A stretch of DNA of 64,000 bases, taken from assembly GCA_947462335.1 (NCBI GenBank), contig OX381710.1, forward strand, positions 26,381,772 to 26,445,771. Reading direction: 5' to 3'. A program made the translations under genes and the position numbers. Source of the DNA: Harmothoe impar. Lineage: Eukaryota; Annelida; Polychaeta; Phyllodocida; Polynoidae. Under the pieces are notes generated by a model. The model saw only the letters and a program-made list of their open reading frames with translations, was not told where the DNA came from and did no database searches. How positions within the stretch are numbered: position 1 is the first letter of the stretch; every line of letters begins with the position of its first letter. This document shows, in pieces, positions 36,258-47,900 of the stretch.

Positions 36258-39200
36258 CTTGGATACTTCACTGATGGGCTTAACCTCTGAGAGAAAACCA
36301 ATTCACCTAATCAGAGACTAACTTCTCAGTAATTTCCAGAAACCCAGCATGTGGAGTGTGTCCACCCGTCTGAAGGTATCAGTAGTAGGCCATTATACCG
36401 ATACAGTTATCTGTTGGAGCATGTATATGATATATAATGCCGCGTTTGCATTATCATTTGCATTGCAGTACTGTAAATGGCGCCCTCATGTACTGCTCAA
36501 GTCCCATGACCGACGAAAAGGGTATGTCCTTGGAAATGTTGACTTAGTTCATGGAGAAGTTGTGTTCCACATGCTGGCTTCGTGTCTAGGCACTGACTGT
36601 GTTAATATCCTACAATAAAGCTGGAGATCCACATGGGGAATCAGCGGGAGGTGTAATAGTCCACGTGCCTGGTGAAGTATACGGGTCTATCCACATAGTT
36701 CACCTCTCACTCTGAAGGCCAGAAGCAGCTGTGTTTAACACCGCTAAATCATCCGATTAATCCGATTATCGTCGTCCAGATAATCTGGAACCAGCTTTAG
36801 GTCAGGTCTCAGTAAACCACTAATGGACAGTACAATGGGTGTTTACCGCGGACCGACACGTTTGGGTGTGAGCACTGTAAGCAGATTCTTGATTCTCCCT
36901 TTCTCTGGTGGTCCTCACGAGCCCTGACACTCCATTCCTCCAGGGCGGGCAGTGCTGTGGCCTCATGTGGCAGGGTAGACGTGGTGTGGGTGAAGTTAAT
37001 ATAAGACGGAGTTGATGAGAGTTGAAGAGGGCAGTAGCAGTAGGGTAGTGAGTTCAGGGTCTGGTAGCAGTGACGTCACTGATCACAGTACACTGATCTC
37101 CTTTACCTGGTCGGTAAGAGAGCTTAGAACCAGATTCAGGACCTATATCCCCATTGAAGTGTTTTTATCGGTCTGTAATATTCAACAAGCCTCATATCCA
37201 TGGACTGTTCCTAGGGTGGCATTTACTTCCATGTCTGAATTGGTATTCACGTACAAAGATAGTGCCTGCCATGCGCCTGTGGACAAAGAAGATAATGGAT
37301 TATCTATGAACTAAGCAGATCAATTATAAACTAGTATTTGTACCATTTCCAAGCTAGGTTTACCAAGAAAGTACGCTCATTACATTTATAAGAACCTTAG
37401 AATCCCATCCGATGGATAGATATACTGTTCAGTAGTTGGTCCAGACCTATATACTGCTGGGTTTAGACCCGTTTGTAATGTAGTCGTATATTTGTCTTGC
37501 CTATGACCGTCCTAAAGTAGCCCCTGTTCACAGGCTGATGTAAAATATGCATGTATCCTATCAGTATCACCCCATTCTTCCATTGTGGCGTAGATAAAGG
37601 TGGTCGGGTGCAATCTTGATCCACATGATCCATATGATATGTACCTGTAGGGTTAATCAAATCACAATATCCAAGTCGTACTCAGGTTGGGTGGGCACCT
37701 CAGGTATGCTATACACCTTTGATTATGGTATCACCAGCTACAAACACCCTCCATGAGTGCCTATATACACACATGTGTATTACGTCGCGAACTGGAGAGT
37801 ATAGAGTAGCACTAAGAGTGGTGCCATAACAGGGGCTCAATGATGCACAAAGTCCATGTTCCATGTGAAGTATGTTATAATCCTAATCAGTTCTAACAAG
37901 GACTGGGGTTATCAGTTATATCAGTGCCTCCAGTGTCCAGTGGGAGATATGTGCCTGTGTAGGTATAGGTACTGTCCCCTAACACTACCCTGGTGGGTCT
38001 CTGCTGGAACTACCATACCTGCACCACCCCTCAATGGTAGCATCAGATTTAGTGTAGCGCATGCTACAACGGGACCAGCGCATTGGGCTATGGGGGCTGC
38101 CATCTTGGCCCAGAGCAATGCATTGTGGTTAGGCCCCCGACTCCAGAGCAGTGCATCATGGGTGAATTTCTTATCAGCACCTTTGTTCTAGGTGTCAGGG
38201 GAGGAGATTAGCCTGATAAGGAGATGGGGGTTTAGCCCCCGATTACCTGAGATACCAGGATGCCCTAGTCCCGTTATAGTATGCATAGTGTTGCTTTTAC
38301 AGCTATGGTGATCATTCGGAGGTGGGGGAAGGGGGGAGAGCCACATATAGGTTTTCACTCTTTCACTCCAATGTTATAAGCCCGGTTTACATTGGTTTTC
38401 TATGCCACCCAGGCAACACAATGGACTGTTTTGTTTGTTCCTTTACAATATGTAATTAGGTTCTGGGGCGGACGGTGGGGTCAGTATTGGCAATAGACCC
38501 ATTTTTACACAAAGGGGTCCACTGCTGGGTCAATAGTGTGTTTTTAATATCAGTATTCAACTATTTACATGGCACCTATGTGGGCATGTTAATTGGCCCA
38601 GAGGCACTGTTCAGAGTTTTATACAAGAGGGAGGTAGAAATCAGAAGAGGTGTAGCAGTCAGGGAAGACATGGACAGGTAATTTCAAGCTTTATTGACTT
38701 ATTAAAAGAGAAAGCCAGGTGGGCAGCCTATAAAGTGTGTTATGGGCTCGGGGGTAAGGGCTGACAGTGAAAACACATTCTCACAGCCTTGCTCTGTGTT
38801 CACAGTGGGTTTCACATGTTTACACCACCCACCTGCACCCTGCAGCACCTCTCTGGGCACTGTTGCACACATGAAATGCCTATATTCTTATGATGTCACA
38901 TTAACCTAAGTAGACTGTAACGGTTAGAACATGTATCCCTTTTTGCGTCATATATCCCGCAATACATTTAACAAATGTTGCTGAATAATGTGTCATAAAG
39001 AGTACAATAATAACTACCGAATAAAGCCTCAACACAGCGCCAGCACCACCCACCCTGGAATTATGAGTTGTATTCTCTCTCCATATGTCTCAATGCTCAA
39101 GCATACGCTTTGGTTTTATTAATACCTGTGACACCAATTGGCGTCATAAACTCCAAAATAAATAAACAGTAGTTAAGCACCTGACTTCAGGTCATGCCCC

Positions 39201-42200
39201 CTTTGCGAGCCAATGTAGAAACTCAGACACGTTTATTTCAAAGTTGTTGATGAATACCACCTTTATAGCCTGAACTTATTGTCGCTAACTTTGTGTGAAA
39301 CATCCCCAGCCAGTACCTCTACCTTAGTATATGCGGTAGCCCCTAGTACATTATTTAAATACTGCCCAGTTTTGTGCCTGGTTCTCCCACTGGGCAGTGG
39401 CATTCAGACAGCCTACAGGTGTGTGTGTCCGTGTATAATCCTCCAGATAATCCTCTAGTGACCCACAGTGAACTGCCCTCATCAGCAGGAGGCTACTAGT
39501 ATATGGCAAGCCGATCGGGCCAATTTTCAATATGAACCTCAATACAGTACTCTGAATGAAGGATGGCTATTTTAGATGATTGAATGAATCTGTGTATGTA
39601 TTCCATGCATTTTAAGACGTAGTTGGGCAATAATCAAATTCAAATGGATGGTTTGTAAGCCTAGTTTGCAGACAGTCGGCTTTGAGGTGTACACTGCCTC
39701 ATCTGGTTGGCTACCTTATTTCCTACTGTGGAGGATTTACAGCAACGGAATGTCTACCTCACACTGCATCTATGAGCGGTGACATGCTAAAGAACCCTTG
39801 ATTCAGTAAAATAGTAGGTAAGGGTTTCTACATCCCCGTCACCCCATAGATAACCATTATCACCCTTGAAAATAGCTCAATTGTATTATAGTATACAGCA
39901 ACCAACACAAGATATATTCTACTCTCATTCTGAAGGAATCGAACAGTAGAGCTAGTCAACATAACCCTTCTTTTCATCGTTGGAACCTCCTGAACGTGAA
40001 TATCAGTGTTGCTCATCCTGAATTTACGAGTTTTCATTCTTCAATTATTAAAAGCAATAGAAACACTAAAACTCTTGGAGCATATACATAGCATGATGTC
40101 CGCTCAACCATCACGTATGGTGGGGTAATTTTAACATGAATGTCAAAATCAACGGGGTCAAATTTGAAGATGGTTCCCAATAGCACTTTCCATTAGATAT
40201 TTTTGAAAATATATTTTATTTCTAAGGCACATGCTAAATACATGTTTTGTATGTTATGGCAATAAATGACGGATCCTATCAAATTGAAAATCTTCACTGA
40301 GTCTTTTTTAAAAGCTCATGGTGAATGAGATAAAGCTGAACGTGTACAGATGTTACAAAGATGAGCATGCGCAAAAATGTTCAGAGTATATATAAAGGTG
40401 ATTTGTAATGATACACTATTGCTGAAGCATATAAATAGCAAAGATTAAATGCAAGATAAAACAACGTTCTATCCATAACTGCAAGATATATCCCATATTC
40501 AATTTTTGTCCTCTTTACCTTAACCTTCACACAGGAGTCGTTATGACATTATGTCATGGTGATATGCATACATGTTGGATATCAAAACTCAGCACATTCA
40601 AGAGATACAAGAACATCCTGTTGCTTAGCTCTACTGTTCTATGCAGAATCGGCCACCTATAGAATAATGATATCTCCCTGATCCGCTTGTTATACATTGT
40701 GCCTTTAGGTTACTTTACAGGAAGGTGTTAAAATGTCCCACTCTGTGGGGTCAAATTGTGTTTGATAATAAACAGTAATATTTCCTGCAGGCACACAGCA
40801 TATAACCAACCATAAATGATAATGTTTACACTGGCTAATGCACCACTACGACATACGTGCTACCTCATGATGCAAACCGATTGGTTTATATAACTGCCAT
40901 ATCATACATTACTTTCTTTCAAAAGGTCTTCGGCAAAGCCAAAATCCATAATTCTTTTGGCATTTTCTTTGCACAAATCTTGGGGTGGTAACGTTGGTGG
41001 ATGATTTTGCAAGACTCTTGGTAGGGCTCTTAATCGTGATAAGCAGATGAAATATCCAAGTCATAAGATTATAAATCATATTGAATACTGTTGAGAATGA
41101 ATATATCCCCTCCCATAATTATGATATCATTTAATGTGCCAGCGTTTATATATATATCTGCTGGAAAAGGGTGAAATAATTATACCTCTTTCCTTTTATC
41201 CAGGATAAATAAACGGTAATTGTAAAAAGGACTAGGCTAGGAACACAACTCCATTTCATAATTTACTTATACCCTTCAACACTGTCCAAAACCAATAAGT
41301 ACTAAAGGCGGATGCATTGTACTCTATGGGAGGGGGTATATTAGGTAACGGCAGCTCCCAATAGAGTGAGAAAGGTAACTAAATAATGAGTATAGCCCTA
41401 GACTTAATGCCACTGCAGCTACCCCTCCTAGTACTCCTGGTCATACCCTGCAATGCTGCCCTCTCCCCGTACCTGGCTCACAAATACTATACTATATAAT
41501 ATCTCCACTCCACTAAACGCCCAACCCCTTACAAATACCACTCAAAGGGGGCACGTATAATAGACCGACTTCCCAAACCCCACTTCCAATACTATTCCCA
41601 ATCTTAATACCCTAATTTAGGCGCCACAACTCTCTAACTTAACCTTTCGTCCACCCTATGCACACCTGCTAATACCTAAACGACACAGGAGCAATGCATG
41701 GGTTTATGGCTGTCCGCGACGTGTGTTTTTAGGTCTGGCTATGAATGCGTGGCTCCCCCAATGGTGAGGCACGTAACTAAATATTGAGCTACCCTGGAGG
41801 TCTTTGATACCTATTGATTTGAGATCTTTGTACTGCTTGGGACAGAGTGCAAGGTGCTGCAGGTTGGGTACTGGTGAATCAGGCTATTATATACTTTTGT
41901 AACTAGTGGTCACTCCCTTTAGGCTGCCATCTTCACATACAACATCCCTCATCCACATGATGTGTCAGTAACGAGCTACAAGGTGGTACCTGAGCCGATA
42001 TCTAGCCACACGGCGAGGTGATCAATAAACACGTGGTGGTTTGAAGAAACCAAGCGCCCCCACTTATAGCATTCATAGCAGTATAGGGTCTATATGGTAG
42101 AGTTAATCCCTCTATGATTGAAGGTCATGACCATGCATGCAGCATTTGTATTGAGATATTCAGAAACTATATTTACCATGCTCCAATTCCCATAGGTTCC

Positions 42201-43464
42201 ACTAGAAGGAAGCACTACCAAATACCTTCATAATTCCCACCCAAATCACAGGTTAGACTCAGTCAATTATCATGCAATACTAGTGGCAACTGTTTGAAAT
42301 GGTCCCTGGTAGTGCAATCATCACAGGCATAGTGTTTTGCTAGATGTAGTGTACATCGTGTACATTCAGCAGATGGCTCTTGTGTAGACCTGGTCTGAGT
42401 CTAGGTGTAGGGATGACCGGACCACAGTGTCAGGCCTTTACCCTAATACATGTACTACCAACCCCCTGCCGACCATCTCTATCACACCACTCTGTTTGGC
42501 CTGTGGCAATATTCGAGTTACAGCCGTGAACCCCTGGAAGGAGTCATCGTATTGGGATCTTGGTTCCGGGTCTATTCGTCTGATTAAAATGTTACTAGCA
42601 GTCAGTGCACCCAGGTGTGATCGGGGGTGGGTGAGACGGATGAGATGGTCAAAATAATAGCTTATTTCTCCTAGAGTTAAACTTCAATCTGATGAATAGA
42701 ATAGAGAAAAACGACCATGTACTTCTTCCAAGGCAAAGTGTTTATTAGTTGTAATACATAGTTCTCGGTTGGAAATCGTTATAAAATGCCCACGAAATGT
42801 ATTTTCAGCACCGACGTGTGCTCGCCCTAGCCTACAGCACCTTTGTCCACCATACTCCACCTGGTGCCTACTTCTGGTACTTCCAAGCCATTCCAACAAT
42901 GACGACACCACCCACCCCCAACCTCATGACCACGCCGCATTTCCCGGTGCCCTGCGACAATGATCACTGGGAAAATGCAATCGCAAAAGTTGAATATTTT
43001 CTCCTGATGTAAAGTTAGTGTATTTTAAAGAGGAGGGTGTAGTTTTAGATGTTGGTGAAGCTGGGAAGAAGGGAAAGCTACTGACGTTCTGCATGGTCTA
43101 GCACAAACTTTTGGACGTACGGTACACATTTTACACACGCGATATGTTGAATGTCAGCTTTCCGTGAGGACTAAAGCACTAGATTATAAAGGCCTATGAA
43201 AGGGAATTACATAATCAGTATTGTAACTCAACTGTTCAAATCAACAAATCATGTATATGTATTGTTAGTCAAATATCTTCCACTTAACTCTTAAGGCAGT
43301 ATTCCACTGACGGAATCGCTCGTCATTCTGTTCGTCAGACAAAATTCTCCCATAAGTTTAACATTATAGACTTTTATCGGATGACCAAATTTCGGCCGAC
43401 CGACGTTGGTGGAATACATGCTTTACCACGCGTCCTGAGGGATCGTCGATACATGGCCACGTAA
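36258..43464. other. 7.2 kb intergenic region
   Basis: No exon chain or domain was seen. The first kilobase should contain the promoter and 5' UTR of gene C. From 41,400 to 41,720 the plus strand is unusually C- and A-rich with little T-run sequence. The overlapping short frames at 42,430-43,010 have no support. Confidence 0.5.
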
Positions 43465-43760
43465 GGCCAAATAAAAAAAAAGTTTTGTTTCAGGTAACAT
43501 GGGGAGAAACACTAGGGTCGGTAGGTCGGATTTTTTTTTTTTTTTACTTTTTTTTTTTTAAATCTCTCTCTAAAATTGACCCAAAAAAAGTGTAAAAAAA
43601 GGGGAATTTTTTCCCCAAAATTGTGTAAACCTAAAATGATCCCAAAAATGTATAAAAACATAAAAATTCCTTCAAAATTGCATAAAAAAACGTAGGGTCG
43701 GCCCTGTTTAGATAGGGTCGGTCGGGTGACCTGAAACAAACCTTTTTTTTTTTTTTGGCC
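43465..43760. mobile_element. 296-bp MITE (GGCC...A-run ends) flanked by TAA
   Basis: The left end GGCCAAATAAAAAAAAAG, GTTTCAGGT and GGGTCGG blocks reappear inverted at the right end (GGGTCGG, ACCTGAAACAAA, long T-run, GGCC). TAA flanks both ends and could be the target duplication. Confidence 0.8.
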
Positions 43761-44505
43761 TAACAAATAGATACAGATAGCATTGGTATTTTGTTGTTGT
43801 TATCTATTTATCTATACAGACAAAAACTGTAACGGTACTACCTGTCGTTAGTTTGTTAGTATCACATAGACTCTCTGTGACCAGGTATAAGTGAAAGATA
43901 TATCAGGCAGGGTGGTATGAATTGCTGATAACAGTTTGTGTCGTGATAATTTAAGGCAGGTACATTGAGCTTAGCGTATTAAAAGTAATTAAGCTCTAAA
44001 TACATTATATCTCATAATATAATAGACATGACAAATAAAAGGAAAACTTGAGTATCTAGGAGAGATATTCAATCTTGAGTAATGGTTTTTATGGTATACA
44101 TATCAAACCGGAAAGCTTTCGTTACAAATCCAAAATGCTAGAATGCTGGCAGAACATAGCCTGCTGAAAACATATTTGGTCCACCCCTCCACCCCCCTCC
44201 CTAACCTCTTGAACTGTACCCCCTCTCCCTGGTCAAACATATAGTCATCTCGATTATAATTAGCATCATATATTAGATGGAAACGAACGAAAGTTGAATA
44301 AAGCACTGGTTAGCTTTGCTTCCCTTTCACATGTATAGCGGTTACCATGTGATCTGCTAGGGTTGCTACTTGACGAAGGTTTGCAAGGCTCCATGTCTGG
44401 ATTTCTCTTCATCACCCTACTCTTGAATATGGTCGATAATGGCGTACATGCTATTCGTACATACTACTTCATAGAACTAAATATACTAGCCGGGCTGTGT
44501 ATACA

Positions 44506-44588
44506 TTTATATATCGAAATACAGTTTACGTACATCATCCATACATAGTGGAATTACGTTTTCCTTAAAATGTATTTCGATATATAAA
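44506..44588. repeat. Palindrome with perfect 17-bp arms
   Basis: TTTATATATCGAAATAC (44506-44522) pairs with GTATTTCGATATATAAA (44572-44588). The loop segment TACATCATCCATA...GTGGAATTACGTTTT recurs at 44762-44795. Confidence 0.7.
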
Positions 44589-44909
44589 TGATGTACAATG
44601 TAGTTTTATATCCCTACATTATATCTAGTCAAATGTCACATAACAATAATCATATCATATGGTATCCATGGTTACATGATAAAAACAAAGCAGTTACGAC
44701 CTTTCTCCACTTAGTTTCAAACATTTTCAGTTACAACCTTTCTCAACTGAGGTGACGTTATGTACATCATCCATAAACAGTGGAATTACGTTTTTCTTAT
44801 TTTCCTGACTGTGGGTGTGGCGTAATTATGGGGCTTTATTTAATCAGATCTCTCCCTATGATCTAGATTGTCCTTTAATCGATCAGCATATTCCCCCTTC
44901 GTCCAGGAG

Positions 44910-44971
44910 CTATTGTATTATCTCTTCATAGTGCTGACCATCTTCACGCAGTCCGTCATAGACACGTTCAG
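44910..44971 (-). CDS. Lectin receptor terminal exon (ITAM)
   Basis: The acceptor TTCACCCCCAG joins phase 1; the exon encodes AERVYDGLREDGQHYEEIIQ and TAG. Confidence 0.75.
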
Positions 44972-47900
44972 CTGGGGGTGAAGAAGACATGTATGAACAA
45001 CTGTACTCCTATATACATTATGTATGTTTTACAGCACCCCTATAGTATAGCACTGGTGGAGTGTCTTCATAATCGAGATTGCATAAAGTTATTAGTATAA
45101 CAAGCTACTCGATCTAGTAGGAATTCCTTCAAGCATGATATTCCGAGTCCGATTAAGTTTTGAATGTATTATTTATTCTCGCTGGAAGATTATTTTCCTA
45201 GAATTGCATTGCATTCTACCCAGCTGTATGGTGCATATACAAAAAAGACGTCATACATTTAGATCACCATAAGATGGGATGTGTAATTGGACATAGGGCC
45301 ACCGTCCACAGAGCATAAGTCGGCAGTATGCGGCCATTTTATACGCAATTTACATGGGAAATGTATACAATATTATCCATATATACGGCCGATTTATGCT
45401 CTGTGGACGGTGGCCATTATTGAGATAGCACATGTTTATACCTTGGGCTAGCATCACCGCAAAAGGGATGGAATAAACTAATCCAGGGTATCGGTATACA
45501 TGTATTATAATTTTGCAGAAGTGTACCCTATACTGTAACTAGACTTACCACGTGTTGATTTAGATGCAAGGTTATCATATCCTCCGGTCTGTTTCTTTGC
45601 TTCAGAAGCGTTCCTCTCACCTTCGCTAACTACAAAATTTAATGCAGTAGGGTAATTCTACTAAAGAATTTTAGATGATCTGTCTTACAGCTGATCCATG
45701 ACCTATAGACAGGCATTTAATTTACGCCCTCTTGTAATGGTACATTGCATGATGGCAGTATCTAAAAACTAGTTTAAATAGTCTATCAATTGAAATACCT
45801 CCATTCCGTTGGTGTGACGTTTTAGCTTTCCTCCAGATGATGCAACCGATTCCAATAGTGATGATACAACCCCCAACAACACAAAGCACTGGGATGACAA
45901 CTTTATGAAGCACATCAAATCCTGAAAAACGCCAATAATTGTTACATTCTGTTTCATCGGTTAGTCACAGTTGTCTTCGTTTCATATTGAAATAATACAT
46001 TCTCGAAGAAAAAGTAATGATGAAGTGGAAATACGGGTGTATCGTATAAACTAGCTAAGATTTGGATTTCAATCGTTTGGTGGGTATTTCTTGCTTCCTG
46101 CTTTAATTTACTGATGGTGCACCATCTAACATTTTAGATGTACTCACCTTGTTGTCCAGCAGTACCAGTGTCCATGCCGTTTGAACGTGAGTCTAGACTA
46201 GGCTTATCAGTAGAACCCAAGGACCCAAGTCCATCATTAGGACCTTAACAAAGACACAAGTTCAGCAAATATTATGCACTTCTCTGGTTTCCCCTGTTCT
46301 ATTTTTCATAAAAGAAAGGCTTTAAAAAAGGTTTATTGACATAACACATGTGGAAAACACATTACACCGTATTAGTCAGGGCATAATATAGAGAATATAC
46401 AGGTCATGAAGTTCAGTTCTTTTTTCTCTTGTTCATGTGTATGTGTATGTTTATAGCATATTTGCAGTCAAAGAAATGTGGTATCAATCAGCCACTTATG
46501 GCTTGTTTTTGGAGTCCCTCTCATTTGAGTACTTACTAGGATAAATATTAAAGATACCATCAGGATATAGGATTTGAGAGATTGTAAACATAGTTTATAA
46601 AATGTGAAATATGCCTCATCGGCTAAATGATGTAATTACTTACCCAGCTAACAAATGACATGGTAGCGGTTATTATAATGAGAGTCGTGCCACACACCAG
46701 AACTAGTAAGTATATATCCATATCCGGGATAACATCGACCATTAGTAACCTTGAGGAAGGTTAATTCTTGCCCTTTTATGACGTTGCGCAAGTAAGAAGA
46801 AAGCAAAAGCCATAACTATGAGGAGTACAGATAGATTATGTTCCAGAATGCCAGACTTACATCAATATTTGTTTACTACAAACTATAAATAGCGTGCTCA
46901 ATACATTATACTTAATGTACTTCGATTTTGGGTCTTGCTCATGATTCTTTCTACATTTTTGTATCATTATTCTATGTGGTGACACAAAGTTGCATGGCCA
47001 TTTCCTGTGACATATTTGACCGGCAAATGTGACATGCTGTTACATTCCTTCAATTACCTCGTTTCAACTCTTTTTCTTTCAAATCTATTGCAACAGATAC
47101 CTGTATAGTACAGTTTACCAACAGTGCATCATTTATCTATTTCTTCTTGTTACCTAGTCATTTTTTAACAACAGGGGGGGGGGGGGGGCGGTCGGTGGAC
47201 TTGGAGGGGGGGGGCGGAACCAAAAAATATTGGACCCCTTGAAGGGGTGGACCAAACTAATTTCGACCCCTCTTGAGAGGGGACCAAAAGAATTACATCC
47301 CTTTTTAGTGAAAAAGCCTGTGCGTTACTATAGCTCAGAGGGGTCGGCCACACTCAATTTCAACTTGCCTGAGGGGGGACCAAAAAATGTCGACCCCTTC
47401 CGTGGGGGGGGGGGGGGAAAGTCGTCCCCCTTGCACGAAAATCCACCAACCCCACCACTCCCTTAGTGTATGATATATAGCAATTAATTGATTTCAGTAA
47501 TTGGCCGAGATTCAACAGAGGCTTTAGTATCCGGTAAAATACGCTACATACTTTAACAGATAAATATGATTGTATCAGTATGAAATAGATATCATATTTG
47601 ATTTTGCGTGAGGAAGTGCAAAGAATCTGATTGATGTTACCAGTTGCTGTTGATATCCATTTGCGGGAGTAGAGGCCTATCCAGAACTCCACCACAGATG
47701 TCTGTGACTTGATGTGAGCCACTACTGACTCTAACGTGGTACCAGGAAACACAGCCAGGTCTAGTCCTGCATCTCTAATGTAGAAACACATACATGTACT
47801 TGTAAATTCTTCTGCTATAGAAATGTACTGAGCCATGGACTTCCAATACTTAAAACATACTAAACACAACACATGATTAATTGGGTATCGTTTTACTATA

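Noticed and set aside
46643..46760. Hydrophobic minus-strand stretch followed by GTAAGT, possibly a signal-peptide or alternative TM exon
   Set aside because: It ends in phase 0, while the next receptor exon needs phase 1, and the end overlaps a CCAGCTAACA MITE terminus.
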